DNA from: Desulfobacteraceae bacterium
Lineage (GTDB): Bacteria; Desulfobacterota; Desulfobacteria; Desulfobacterales; Desulfolunaceae
Assembly (NCBI GenBank): GCA_013619155.1
Contig: JABXKT010000003.1
Span: 1-64,000, forward strand
Length of the DNA stretch: 64,000 nucleotides
Direction: 5' to 3'
Made by a program: the position numbers and the translations under genes. Below, one piece after another: positions 1 through 7,140 of this stretch. The stretch's first letter is position 1; every line of letters begins with the position of its first letter. Below the pieces are notes generated by a model. It worked only from the letters and a program-made list of their open reading frames with translations. It was not told where the DNA came from and made no database searches.

Positions 1-339
1 CCGTCGTCGGAGCGTGGACGCTCTTACCATCCACGGGCCGTGTCTTGACATTGGATAAAAATCCGAATAATCTCATCAACGATAAGTGCTGTTTTTTTAA
101 CTCTTTAAACCGGCCTTTTCCCTTTTCGATACCCTTTTCCGGGGCTATCAGGGCCCTAAGGGGCCAGTCGTGAGTCTCTGGGGCAGAGTCCATGAGAGGA
201 ACGCCCTGGCCGTTGACTCCTGATGATCCATCCTCATTATACCCCCATCGTTATACCTAAAGTCTGCCGTTGCATCGATACCGGCGTCCCGCATCGACGC
301 GTATACCCACCCTTAATCTTCTATGACGGAGGTCATAAA
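1..339. other. Left-edge intergenic region with a promoter-like box
   Basis: No credible gene is seen here. A TTGACA box at 45-50 followed after 17 bases by TAATCT (68-73) resembles a sigma-70 promoter on the plus strand. It lies about 270 bases before the dihaem cytochrome start, so the link is uncertain. A small inverted repeat (CGTGGA/TCCACG) spans 12-35. Confidence 0.35.
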
Positions 340-924
340 GTGAAGAAAACGACAAGATCCACCCTGTTTTTCGCGTTTATTCTTATCTTTCTCAGTGGGA
401 TGTTCTCTCTGGCCACGGCCGATGACGACTCTAAGGAGAAGGGCCATGAATCGAGTCAGCATGAACAAAATGACGACGATGATGATGATGATGATGATGA
501 TGAACGACATATGAGGCCGGTGAATAATTCGACCTACAAAGCGGCTTGCGGGGCCTGCCATTTTGCCTATCAGCCCGAACTACTGCCTTCCGCCTCCTGG
601 CTAAAGATAGTGGCGGCTCACGATGATCATTTTGGGGAATCCATCGCCCTCGATGATGAGTCAACGCGGATTATCTCAGACTATCTTAAGAAAAATGGGG
701 CGGAGACCAGCTCGGCCAAACGAGCCGTTAAGATTATGCGCAGCATCGATGATGAGACTCCGGCGAGAATTACCGATATTAAATACATCCGTAAAAAACA
801 TGACGACATCTCTTCGAAGGTCCTGGAGCGTGAAGCCATCGGCTCCCTTTCGAATTGTACCGCCTGTCACTTAGGGGCAGAGCGCGGTGTTTATGATGAT
901 GATTATGTAAAAATACCCGAATGA
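340..924 (+). CDS. Exported dihaem cytochrome c (DHC family) with poly-Asp tract
   Basis: Predicted periplasmic dihaem cytochrome c. I place the start at the GTG at 340 because a GGAGG box lies just upstream and a typical signal peptide follows at once (basic KK, hydrophobic core to about residue 26). The frame is open further upstream to 223, but that extension has no signal-like features. Residues 45-54 are ten consecutive Asp encoded by (GAC)2(GAT)8. Two haem sites are visible: CGACH at about 70-74 and CTACH at about 173-177. The layout (first CXXCH followed by an LLPxxSW segment, second CXXCH near the C-terminus) matches the DHC family, whose members often receive electrons from a cytochrome b561. 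No b561 gene is adjacent, so the partner is unknown. Confidence 0.85.
   Translation: MKKTTRSTLFFAFILIFLSGMFSLATADDDSKEKGHESSQHEQNDDDDDDDDDDERHMRPVNNSTYKAACGACHFAYQPELLPSASWLKIVAAHDDHFGESIALDDESTRIISDYLKKNGAETSSAKRAVKIMRSIDDETPARITDIKYIRKKHDDISSKVLEREAIGSLSNCTACHLGAERGVYDDDYVKIPE
472..501 (+). repeat. GAC/GAT trinucleotide microsatellite
   Basis: Two GAC followed by eight GAT units inside the dihaem cytochrome gene encode the poly-Asp stretch. Unit-length slippage would keep the frame, so the acidic linker length could vary between strains. Confidence 0.9.
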
Positions 925-930
925 TTTAGT

Positions 931-1100
931 GGCCCTGCCGGGAGCCACCCTTTTGCCAATTTTTATGAGATGGGCTTGCCACACAGGTTTTAATAGTGAT
1001 CATAACGGGCCAAAGGCCCGTTATGATCACAAACCTGGGGTCCAGGGGCCCGGTCCCTGGCCGCCGGAGGCTATTTTTGGGTTACTTTAACCATCGAAAG
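931..1100 (-). repeat. Family 1 dispersed repeat, copy a
   Basis: About 170 bp between the convergent ends of two cytochrome genes. It starts with the GGCCCTGCCGGG motif, carries a central perfect palindrome (GTGATCATAACGGGCC, AAA spacer, and its inverse, about 996-1030), then an ACCTGGGGTCCAGGGG segment, a GGCCGCCGGAGG segment, and ends at TTAACCATCGAAAG. The same ordered modules recur at six other places in this window. Strand is given relative to copy c. Confidence 0.85.
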
Positions 1101-1116
1101 CGTAAGCGGAAAAAGC

Positions 1117-1175
1117 AAAAAAAAAGCCATCGGTGAGCCTATTTTCTATGGAAAATGGCTTGCCGGTGGCTTTTT
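1117..1175 (-). terminator. Rho-independent terminator of the tetrahaem cytochrome gene
   Basis: Read on the minus strand, AAAAAGCCACCGG pairs with CCGATGGCTTTTT and is followed by nine T. It lies about 40 bases after the stop codon. The opposite side also has a T-rich run, so it may work in both directions. Confidence 0.75.
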
Positions 1176-1217
1176 ACTTTTTAAAAAATACTCGTCTTCT
1201 ATGCCGGTGCGGGGCCC

Positions 1218-1661
1218 TTAATGGAGCCCTGTGGGGTGGCATGAGGAGGTGGCGCACCCCGTCATATCATTGTTGGTGCCAAACTCGGTGGTGTGGCAGC
1301 TCACGCAGGCCGGGCGGGCGGTTCTCGGTTTCTGGCGGATCTTGTGCATCGCCTTGAAGTAACTCTTGTAGCCTTTGACCGAATTGACATCCACATCGCT
1401 GTGGCAGGTCACGCAGCTTTTTGGGGCGCTCTTCCCTTTCAGCAGGAACATCTTGTGATGGCACTCATTGCACGTGTATTCTGCGTGGGTCGAGTGATTG
1501 AACGCCACGGAGAGATCCCGTGGACTGTTGCCCTTGATAAAGTCGATGATCAGGCCGTCTTTGGGGGCATCGAATACGACCCCTTCGTCTGCCCTTACCC
1601 CAAGGCTAGTTACCAGTGTCACGGTAAGAAAAACGAGGCATACCATGGTTATTTTTTTCAT
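1218..1661 (-). CDS. Tetrahaem class III cytochrome c (cytochrome c3 type)
   Basis: A 147-aa exported electron carrier. Residues 1-24 form a signal peptide ending near RADEG. Four haem sites are visible: CNECH (64-68), CVTCH (83-87), CVSCH (119-123) and a CX4CH site, CATSSCH (136-142). Extra His at about 56, 59, 69 and 106 are suited to bis-His coordination, as in cytochrome c3. Family members in sulfate reducers shuttle electrons in the periplasm between hydrogenases or formate dehydrogenases and membrane complexes. No such enzyme is adjacent, so the redox partner is unknown. The gene is convergent with the dihaem cytochrome gene, separated by a family 1 repeat and a terminator. Confidence 0.88.
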   Translation of the reverse strand: MKKITMVCLVFLTVTLVTSLGVRADEGVVFDAPKDGLIIDFIKGNSPRDLSVAFNHSTHAEYTCNECHHKMFLLKGKSAPKSCVTCHSDVDVNSVKGYKSYFKAMHKIRQKPRTARPACVSCHTTEFGTNNDMTGCATSSCHPTGLH

Positions 1662-1676
1662 CCAACACTCCGTGAA

Positions 1677-1698
1677 ACCCCGTCCTTCATGGCGGGGA
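1677..1698 (-). repeat. Hairpin at the presumed right end of the decayed ISC element
   Basis: CCCCGTC and GGCGGGG flank a short loop; on the minus strand it reads CCCCGCC...GACGGGG followed by TTTCACGG. It lies about 40 bases past the iscB-like stop. Hairpins of this style close IS200/IS605-type and IscB-type elements. The assignment to the element end is inferred from position. Confidence 0.45.
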
Positions 1699-1736
1699 GG
1701 TAAGGAGTTAAGAGATTGGCGTCTCTTAAACTCTGA

Positions 1737-2300
1737 TTAATGGTATGTATAACCGTCAACTGCATGGATCTTTTTACAATATCTGTAACCAATGCCTTGT
1801 ACGGTTGAATCTTCTGTTTTAATATTGAAACTTCCGGAAGTTCTGACTGCCACCCGCCCAATATATCGACCCATCTTTTTCCCTTTTGTTACGATGGCCG
1901 TGACCATGTCGCCGGTTTGGAATCCTCTGACCACTTTTTGACCTTTGGCTTTTGTCCTTGGAAATCCATACTTATCGACCCGGCACATCGGCATCCAACC
2001 AGTGCGTTTTTTCAAGTTTCTGTTTGGATCGATTGAATTTGGTCAAGCCACCACTTCCAACTTCGACGGATAGGCCTGTGGCCTTCAATCGTTCAAACAG
2101 TGCCCACCGGGTAGAGTTGACAGCCGCAGCGTCTCTTAATGACGCTTTTGCTTTTGACTTGATCTGTTTCAATAGCTCTGGAGCCCCTCTTAAAAACGCT
2201 TCAACCGGTATATTATTTTTCTTTTGGTTGCTAAGGTCTGCACGCGAGGGTCAGGTTGCTGATTCTATTCGAACCACCTTTACTTTTGGGTTTGATATCT
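1737..2300 (-). pseudogene. iscB: Decayed IscB-like RNA-guided nuclease (ISC element remnant)
   Basis: Three frames together carry conserved IscB sequence. From about 2290 to 2234 the minus strand reads PKSKGGSNRISN then LTLACRP, the second half of an HNH domain, and hits TAG at 2231-2233. Removing one base there restores NQKK and leads into a second frame (to 1972) with the RuvC-like segments DAAAVNSTRW and KTHWLDA. That frame stops at 1972. The C-terminal frame (about 2010 to 1737) carries RVDKYGFPR, GFQTGDMV, GRVAVR and YRYCKKIHAVDGYTY, typical of an IscB C-terminus. The PLMP domain, the RuvC-I region and the first half of the HNH domain are missing. The join between KTHWLDA and CRVDKYGFPR implies an internal deletion of tens of codons (inference from the family pattern). 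Not functional as a nuclease. Confidence 0.85.
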
Positions 2301-2400
2301 AAGGTAACGTAGTACTCTAAGGACTTAGACTGGTCAACGTGAGCTTTTACAAGCTCCGGCCTTTAGGCCGGGGTAGTTGACAAACTCCCACACAAATGAT
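2301..2400 (-). other. Possible left end / omega-RNA remnant of the ISC element
   Basis: Upstream of the iscB remnant, the minus strand carries GTCAACTACCCCGGCC-TAAA-GGCCGGAGCTTGTAAAAGCTC, with two nested hairpins (CCGGCC/GGCCGG and GAGCTT/AAGCTC). In ISC elements the guide-bearing omega RNA is encoded immediately upstream of iscB, so this may be its truncated scaffold. This is inferred from position and shape only; no guide boundary can be fixed. Confidence 0.4.
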
Positions 2401-2457
2401 CGGTGACTCGACAGATACCCTGCCATATCATACATAAAAGAGGTGAAGAGAGTTCAG

Positions 2458-2617
2458 GCTCGGTTGGTCCTTTCGCTATCCAACCTTTTGCTTGATTTAA
2501 AAGATCGGGCTTGCCAAACAGGCTTCTTTTATAGTGACTGTGACAAACCTGGGGTCCAGGGGATCTATTCCCTGGCCGCCGGAGGTTCAGCTTTAAGACC
2601 ACTTTAACCATAGAAGG
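2458..2617 (-). repeat. Family 1 dispersed repeat, copy b (palindrome collapsed)
   Basis: Same order of modules as copy a (TTGCCAAACAGGCTT, ACCTGGGGTCCAGGGGAT, CTGGCCGCCGGAGG, TTAACCATAGAAGG). Only one arm of the central palindrome (AGTGACTGTGAC) remains. It sits 60 bases upstream of the RAYT transposase gene, in the orientation opposite to copy c downstream. Confidence 0.8.
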
Positions 2618-2676
2618 CTACGTCCGTAATGTGGCTGAAAAAAAAGTGACAATCAAGAAAAATTAAGGGGGGGATT

Positions 2677-3255
2677 ATGAGAGATATTTCCGGCAGGGCC
2701 CACCACGTGATTCAACGTGGGGAAAAAGGGGCGTCGCTTTTTTTAAGCGATGGGGAGAAGAATACCTATATGGGCATCGTGGCCCGATGCTTCCACGAAG
2801 AGAAGATCGAGATCTGGGCTTACTGCCTCATGCCCGATCACCTTCATCTCGTGGCCATCTCCGATGAAGGAGAGGCCATCGATGAGACCCTTTTCCGAGC
2901 CAACAGGGCCTACATCACCTGGCAAGAGAGTCAACAAAACGGAGCGATCCCCTCTTTTACCCGAAGACCGGCCCGCCATCTCCTAGACGAAACCCACCTC
3001 ATCGCCTGCGTGCGATATGTGGAGATCAACCCCGTCAAACGTGATTACGTGGCCGCACCCGAGGCATGGGTCTGGAGCAGTGCGGCGGCCCACATGAGGG
3101 GAGAGGATGACCCTCTGGCCACCGTGGCCCCCCTCTTGGAACGGGTAAAGGAGCCGTGGGCTGGGTTTCTCGCCCACCCCATCTCTCCCGAGGAGGCGAT
3201 GCGCTTCTACGCCCATGAACTCAGTGGTGAGCCCATGGTCGTGTCCCCTTCCTAA
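2677..3255 (+). CDS. REP-associated tyrosine transposase (RAYT, Y1 HUH family)
   Basis: A 192-aa single-strand DNA transposase. The HUH metal motif is HLH at residues 55-57 in the context LMPDHLHLVA. The likely catalytic Tyr is Tyr114 in CVRYVEINPVK, matching the YxxxNPV signature of RAYTs. WVWSSAAAH (about 131-139) is the usual WpWSS segment. A GGGGGGG run lies 7 bases before the ATG, giving a strong ribosome-binding site. The frame is intact and of full family length. It is flanked by family 1 copies b and c in inverted orientation, a typical RAYT/REP arrangement. RAYTs are thought to process hairpin-containing repeats; acting on the repeats in this window is inference. Confidence 0.88.
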   Translation: MRDISGRAHHVIQRGEKGASLFLSDGEKNTYMGIVARCFHEEKIEIWAYCLMPDHLHLVAISDEGEAIDETLFRANRAYITWQESQQNGAIPSFTRRPARHLLDETHLIACVRYVEINPVKRDYVAAPEAWVWSSAAAHMRGEDDPLATVAPLLERVKEPWAGFLAHPISPEEAMRFYAHELSGEPMVVSPS

Positions 3256-3307
3256 AGCCCATAACGATGGCACCCAGGGCAGGTAAAAGGAAGGGGGCTT
3301 GATTTTT

Positions 3308-3622
3308 TTAATGGCCCCTCTTGGATGCCTTGATGGGATTTATCTTCTTTACCACCCCTTCAGGGCTCTTTGGAGCCTGGATACGGTGCCTGTTCGCCTC
3401 AAAGATCTGATCCGTATCATACCCCAGGGTCTCAAGAATCAGCTTAAACTCCAGGCGATCCACCCCATACCGGTTCACATCCGCGACGGGTCGCCCCACC
3501 ATATCCGGCCGGGTCAGATAAAGCCCCTTGTCATCAATGGCCATGATGCGATGGACCCCATGGTCATCAATCGCCTCAATCACCATCTCTTTTGTGGTTC
3601 CAAACTGATTATTTTCGAGCAT
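3308..3622 (-). CDS. Conserved-looking small cytosolic protein of unknown function
   Basis: A 104-aa protein I do not recognise. The start is set at the ATG at 3622 because GGGAGGG lies six bases upstream; the frame is open eight codons further. The sequence is hydrophilic with no signal peptide or membrane segment. It has a central ITAID-like beta-rich part (GVHRIMAIDDKGLYLTRPDM) and a basic C-terminus (APKSPEGVVKKINPIKASK). It lies convergent to the RAYT gene and could be host or cargo; nothing in the sequence decides this. Confidence 0.55.
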   Translation of the reverse strand: MLENNQFGTTKEMVIEAIDDHGVHRIMAIDDKGLYLTRPDMVGRPVADVNRYGVDRLEFKLILETLGYDTDQIFEANRHRIQAPKSPEGVVKKINPIKASKRGH

Positions 3623-3758
3623 ATTTCGGCCCTCCCTGTAAATCATGGCGTTTAAAATTATCTTCGGTGATCCTAATATTAGACAAAAACCGAGGGCTTC
3701 ACAAGCGCCAAGATAGAGGGGAGAATATCTATACAGAGGAGGCCTCTTTCGCTTGGGT

Positions 3759-3916
3759 GCCTTCTATGGTTAAAGTGACCAAGAACCATGCCTCCGGCGG
3801 CCAAGGGACCGGGCCCCTGGACCCCAAGAGTGACTGTAATGGACCGTTGGTCCGTTACAGTCACTATAAAAACCTGTTTGGCAACCTTTCCAAAAGGTTG
3901 GCTCCCGGCAGGGCCT
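3759..3916 (+). repeat. Family 1 dispersed repeat, copy c (reference orientation)
   Basis: It runs from CCTTCTATGGTTAAAGTGACC through GCCTCCGGCGGCC, GGGCCCCTGGACCCCA, a central palindrome (AGTGACTGTAATGGACC/GGTCCGTTACAGTCACT, with G/T variants) and TTTGGCAACCTTT to CCCGGCAGGGCC. It lies in the gap between a hypothetical gene and the metal permease, and abuts a family 2 copy directly. Confidence 0.85.
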
Positions 3917-4005
3917 CCGGCGGCAAGATGTGCCACCTTGAAAGCAAAATAGCGAATGCACTCTGCCCCTCGTACCTCGGGTCAGATTACATTCGCCTTC
4001 CTGAT
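3917..4005 (+). repeat. Family 2 dispersed repeat, copy at 3.9 kb
   Basis: Shares the ordered words GGCGGCAAG, TGTGCCACCTTGAAAGC, GCGAATGCAC, CCCCTCGTACCTCGGGTCA and CATTCGCCTT with the sequence between nuoC and nuoD, and partly with 60.7 kb. Here it is fused to the end of family 1 copy c. Confidence 0.65.
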
Positions 4006-4152
4006 TACCATCCTTTTACAGCCACGTTTAAGAGGTCTTAAAAACTGAACCGCCAGCGACCAGGAAATTTTTTACTGGGCGGATTTGCCGCCCCTGAACC
4101 CCCGTTTTTTGAATATAGCCAAAAGGCTTACTTTTATCCTGGTAAAAGCCCC

Positions 4153-5241
4153 TTAACCGCACTCACAGGCCGAATCGGAACATCCACCATGGCCGCCCCG
4201 ATTGAAGAGAACGAGGCCGAAGAGGACCAGTGCACTTAAGGTGCCGATAAAGGTCCGCCCCCCATGCTCGACACCCGCCTGCCACCCGGCGGTGAGCCCC
4301 GTGAAGGAGTAGATGGCGTCCACGGCAAATCCCAGGATGAAGGAGGAGACCATGATCCCGATGAGGTAAAGAACCATGGATTTTTTCCCCAAGATCCCGG
4401 TAATCACCGAAAGGGCGGCGGCATTGGTCGCGGGGCCAGCGAGGAGGAAGACCAGGGCGGCACCGGGGTTGAGGCCCTTTAAAACCAGGGCTGCGGCGAT
4501 GGGGGTCGAGGCCGTGGCACAGACGTAGAGAGGGGTCCCCACGATAAGCATCACGAACATGGCCACGATGGGATTGCCAAGATAGGCATCCACCAGATCC
4601 GGTGAGATAAATACGGTGATAAATCCGGCGATGACCACCCCCACAAAGAACCAGCCCGAAATATCGGTAAAGAGATCGCCAAAGGAGAAGCGCATCCCCA
4701 TGCGGAAGCGATCCATAATGGAGGCCCTCTTCCCAACCGGAGAATCGGAACCGCCACATCCGCAGGGGTCATCCTGGGCCATGGTCAACATCTCCATGGA
4801 GGCTTGTTTTTTGGCCACCACTTTCACATCCGAGTCCAGGCTTCTCACCAGCTGACCGGTAACCATGGCGGTGATAAAGGCCGACAGGGGTCGCAACAGG
4901 GCCATCAAAGGATCCAGGAGGGCCCAGGTCACGGCGATGGAGTCCACGCCGGTTTCAGGCGTTGAGATTAAAAAAGCCGTGGTGGCCCCTTTGCTGGCCC
5001 CCTGCTTGCGAATACCAGCAGCCGCCGGAAGGACCCCGCAGCTGCAAAGGGGGATCGGCACACCAAAGAGTGCCGCCTTCAAAATAGAGCGCCCATTCTC
5101 CTTTCCGAGGTGGCGCGCCACAAAATCATCGGGAATAAACGCCTTCAAGAGACCGGCGATAAAAAAGCCAAATAGCATATAAGGGGCCGAGAGGCAGAGG
5201 ACATTCCAACTTTCTGCAAGAATCTGTTCGAGTAAGACCAT
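4153..5241 (-). CDS. Heavy-metal permease, DUF318/ArsP-type (SO_0444-like Cu/Zn family)
   Basis: A 362-aa polytopic inner-membrane permease of the DUF318 superfamily, predicted to export a thiophilic metal. The signature PLCSCGVLPAAA lies at residues 64-75. A Cys-rich cytosolic loop (DDPCGCGGSD) sits near 157-166, and the C-terminus GGHGGCSDSACECG looks like a metal-binding tail. About eight to ten hydrophobic segments are apparent. It is 100 bases downstream of a CadC-like repressor gene on the same strand, so probably co-transcribed and metal-induced. The match of the sensor to Cd/Pb/Zn-binding CadC argues for a divalent soft metal rather than arsenic; the substrate is inference. Confidence 0.8.
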   Translation of the reverse strand: MVLLEQILAESWNVLCLSAPYMLFGFFIAGLLKAFIPDDFVARHLGKENGRSILKAALFGVPIPLCSCGVLPAAAGIRKQGASKGATTAFLISTPETGVDSIAVTWALLDPLMALLRPLSAFITAMVTGQLVRSLDSDVKVVAKKQASMEMLTMAQDDPCGCGGSDSPVGKRASIMDRFRMGMRFSFGDLFTDISGWFFVGVVIAGFITVFISPDLVDAYLGNPIVAMFVMLIVGTPLYVCATASTPIAAALVLKGLNPGAALVFLLAGPATNAAALSVITGILGKKSMVLYLIGIMVSSFILGFAVDAIYSFTGLTAGWQAGVEHGGRTFIGTLSALVLFGLVLFNRGGHGGCSDSACECG

Positions 5242-5344
5242 ACCGTCTCCTAAAAAAGTTCACGTGTGACCACATGTTCATCTATATATTTTAAAAAAAG
5301 CGGGAAACCAAGTCCCGCATCCGTTTGAAATGACCGCCGAAGGG

Positions 5345-5701
5345 CTACTCAGCGATATGCTCTAACCCCATCTTCAGAAGGGTCGCCACATGATAATCGT
5401 CGAGACTGTAAATGGCATTTTTACCCTCTTTACGATACTTCACTATCTTTTGCCCACGAAGCACCCGAAGCTGATGGCTCACAGCAGACGAACTCATATT
5501 CAGAAGGCGTGCCAGATCGCAGACACACAACTCTGAAAATGACAGGGCGTGGAGAATCCGAACTCGGGTGGCATCTCCCAACGCCTTAAAAAAATCGGCC
5601 AATTCAAAGAGCATCGCCTCGGGTTCCATCCTGGCGCTTACCCTCTCCACAACCTCTGTATGCACACACAGAGTCTGACAGGTATCGCTTCCCTTATCCA
5701 T
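5345..5701 (-). CDS. ArsR/SmtB-family metal sensor, CadC-like
   Basis: A 118-aa winged-helix repressor. The start is at 5701, where GGGAGG precedes the ATG by five bases; the frame is open 41 codons upstream without support. Cys8 and Cys12 near the N-terminus plus Cys59 and Cys61 in ELCVCDLA match the four-Cys alpha3N metal site of CadC. Asp102-x-His104 and His115-x-x-Glu118 match the alpha5 zinc site of SmtB/CadC. The recognition helix reads SSSAVSHQLRVLR. Having both sites suggests response to Cd(II), Pb(II) or Zn(II). It precedes the permease gene and probably represses both genes. Confidence 0.85.
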   Translation of the reverse strand: MDKGSDTCQTLCVHTEVVERVSARMEPEAMLFELADFFKALGDATRVRILHALSFSELCVCDLARLLNMSSSAVSHQLRVLRGQKIVKYRKEGKNAIYSLDDYHVATLLKMGLEHIAE

Positions 5702-5702
5702 A

Positions 5703-5752
5703 AAACCTCCCTCATATGAATATGTGCTCATATATGCGAATATGCAAGTCTT
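5703..5752 (-). promoter_or_regulatory. Putative ArsR/SmtB operator upstream of the CadC-like gene
   Basis: AT-rich repeats directly before the ribosome-binding site: ATATTCGCATATATGAGC followed by ACATATTCATATG on the minus strand, with recurring TATTC / GAATA words. SmtB-family operators are AT-rich imperfect dyads of this kind. Upstream, CTTGCATATT adjoins TTGACAAGAC. The exact half-sites cannot be fixed by eye. Confidence 0.45.
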
Positions 5753-5799
5753 GTCAATAAAATCCAAACAGAGCCACCGCCAAAAAAAAGGGGGCTCCC

Positions 5800-6672
5800 C
5801 TAATAGCGCCTCGCATAGCCACATTTTCGGCAGAGGGGCTCCACGGCGCGACGCCTTGAAAAGCCATCAAACAGGGCCCTGGCCCGCTGGCTGTCGATAA
5901 TCTCCTGAAGAGGGGTCTCTAAAATATTGCCCAGGGCGATGGTACCATCGTTATCGAGGCAACAGGGAATCACCGTGCCATCCACCAGCACCCCCACCTG
6001 GTTTCTCAACCCATGGCAGAAGAGATCCCTGTGTTCATACCCTTTTTCAAGATCCGGCCACTCAAATTTTTCCGCCATCTTTAAAAAAACCCGATCTTTA
6101 AGCTTCACGCTCAGGGAGTCCCGGAGACGAAGGGCGAGTTCCCCTGGCTTCAATCCCATGCCGATTTCTAAAAATTCCAGAATCTCTCCATTAAAGCGAT
6201 TGGACCCCTTCACCATCTGGGTATCCATATTCCAGAGCCGAATGGCAGAGATAATTCCGGTTTTCTTAAAAGCGTCAGAGACAAAATCCATCACCCCAGA
6301 GAGGTATGCCTTCAAAGGCTGAGTCATCTCATTGGCCTCAAAGCTGCTCAAGGAGATATTCACCTGGCGCAGGGCGGGGGCGTTGAGCAACACCTCTTTT
6401 ACCTGGGACAACAAGGTACCATTGGTGGTGATATGGACCCGAAAACCAGCCCCATGACTCAGCTCCAGAAATCGCGGAAGATGGGGGTTTAAAAAGGGCT
6501 CCCCCATCACATGAAAGTACAGGTACTTCGTATGGGGACGCACCGCCTTTAAAATGGCCGTGAAACGCGCCTCATCCATCATCTCTGGAGGCCTGCGGGT
6601 CTTGGGACAAAAATTACAATTCAAATTGCAGATATTCGTAATCTCTAGATACACTCTCTTAAACTGCTTCAT
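5800..6672 (-). CDS. Radical SAM protein with SPASM-like C-terminus
   Basis: About 290 aa if it starts at the ATG at 6672; eight more codons are open. CX3CX2C at residues 15, 19 and 22 (CNLNCNFC) binds the SAM [4Fe-4S] cluster. GEPFLNP and ITTNGTLL are typical radical SAM barrel motifs. The C-terminal third has CCLDNDG and a final CRKCG, the Cys pattern of an auxiliary-cluster (SPASM-like) domain. Such proteins modify peptides or sugars or serve as maturases. No substrate peptide or partner enzyme is adjacent, so the reaction is unknown. The 3' end is followed by the repressor promoter. Confidence 0.8.
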   Translation of the reverse strand: MKQFKRVYLEITNICNLNCNFCPKTRRPPEMMDEARFTAILKAVRPHTKYLYFHVMGEPFLNPHLPRFLELSHGAGFRVHITTNGTLLSQVKEVLLNAPALRQVNISLSSFEANEMTQPLKAYLSGVMDFVSDAFKKTGIISAIRLWNMDTQMVKGSNRFNGEILEFLEIGMGLKPGELALRLRDSLSVKLKDRVFLKMAEKFEWPDLEKGYEHRDLFCHGLRNQVGVLVDGTVIPCCLDNDGTIALGNILETPLQEIIDSQRARALFDGFSRRRAVEPLCRKCGYARRY

Positions 6673-7140
6673 ACTCACGTGCCCCGCCCGAGGCATTGCC
6701 CAAAAAGGCCCTCACCCCATGATTAAAATTAAACAAACGTCTCATCCATCCCGAAGTATACCGTGAACGAGATCGGGTCAAAGGGTTTTGACAATGATCT
6801 CATCCCGATGCCCACACGCATCCCAAAGATCGCCTTACCCCACGGGCCCCTTTGAGACCCTAAAAGGTGAAAACCTGGCCACCAGAACCCCCACATTGCC
6901 CCCCTCGCACCCCAATAAAATCATGTGATATCAGCACAATAAGCATAGGGCAACCCGTCGCGCCATCACGTCCCACGGTTTGCCTTATTATAGTCATTAT
7001 GATATCTATCCTATTTTTAACAAGGTACCTGGGTGTAAGAAAAAAACCGTCTCCCAAAAGGGGGGCATAAAAATTTTTGTATCAAATATTTATTTTAAAA
7101 TCCCTCACATTGTTATCTCCACGGAGTTGTCAAAGCCACC
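6673..7140. other. Divergent intergenic region with an imperfect dyad
   Basis: Between the radical SAM gene (minus) and the TauE gene (plus). An imperfect dyad GAGATC...TCAAA-GGG-TTTGA...GATCTC spans 6769-6801 and could be a regulator site. AT-rich sequence fills 7000-7120. No gene is supported. Confidence 0.35.

Noticed and set aside
931-1100. Family 1 repeats as a CRISPR array
   Set aside because: The copies are 170 bp, dispersed singly over tens of kb and in both orientations, with no regular spacers; no cas genes are present.
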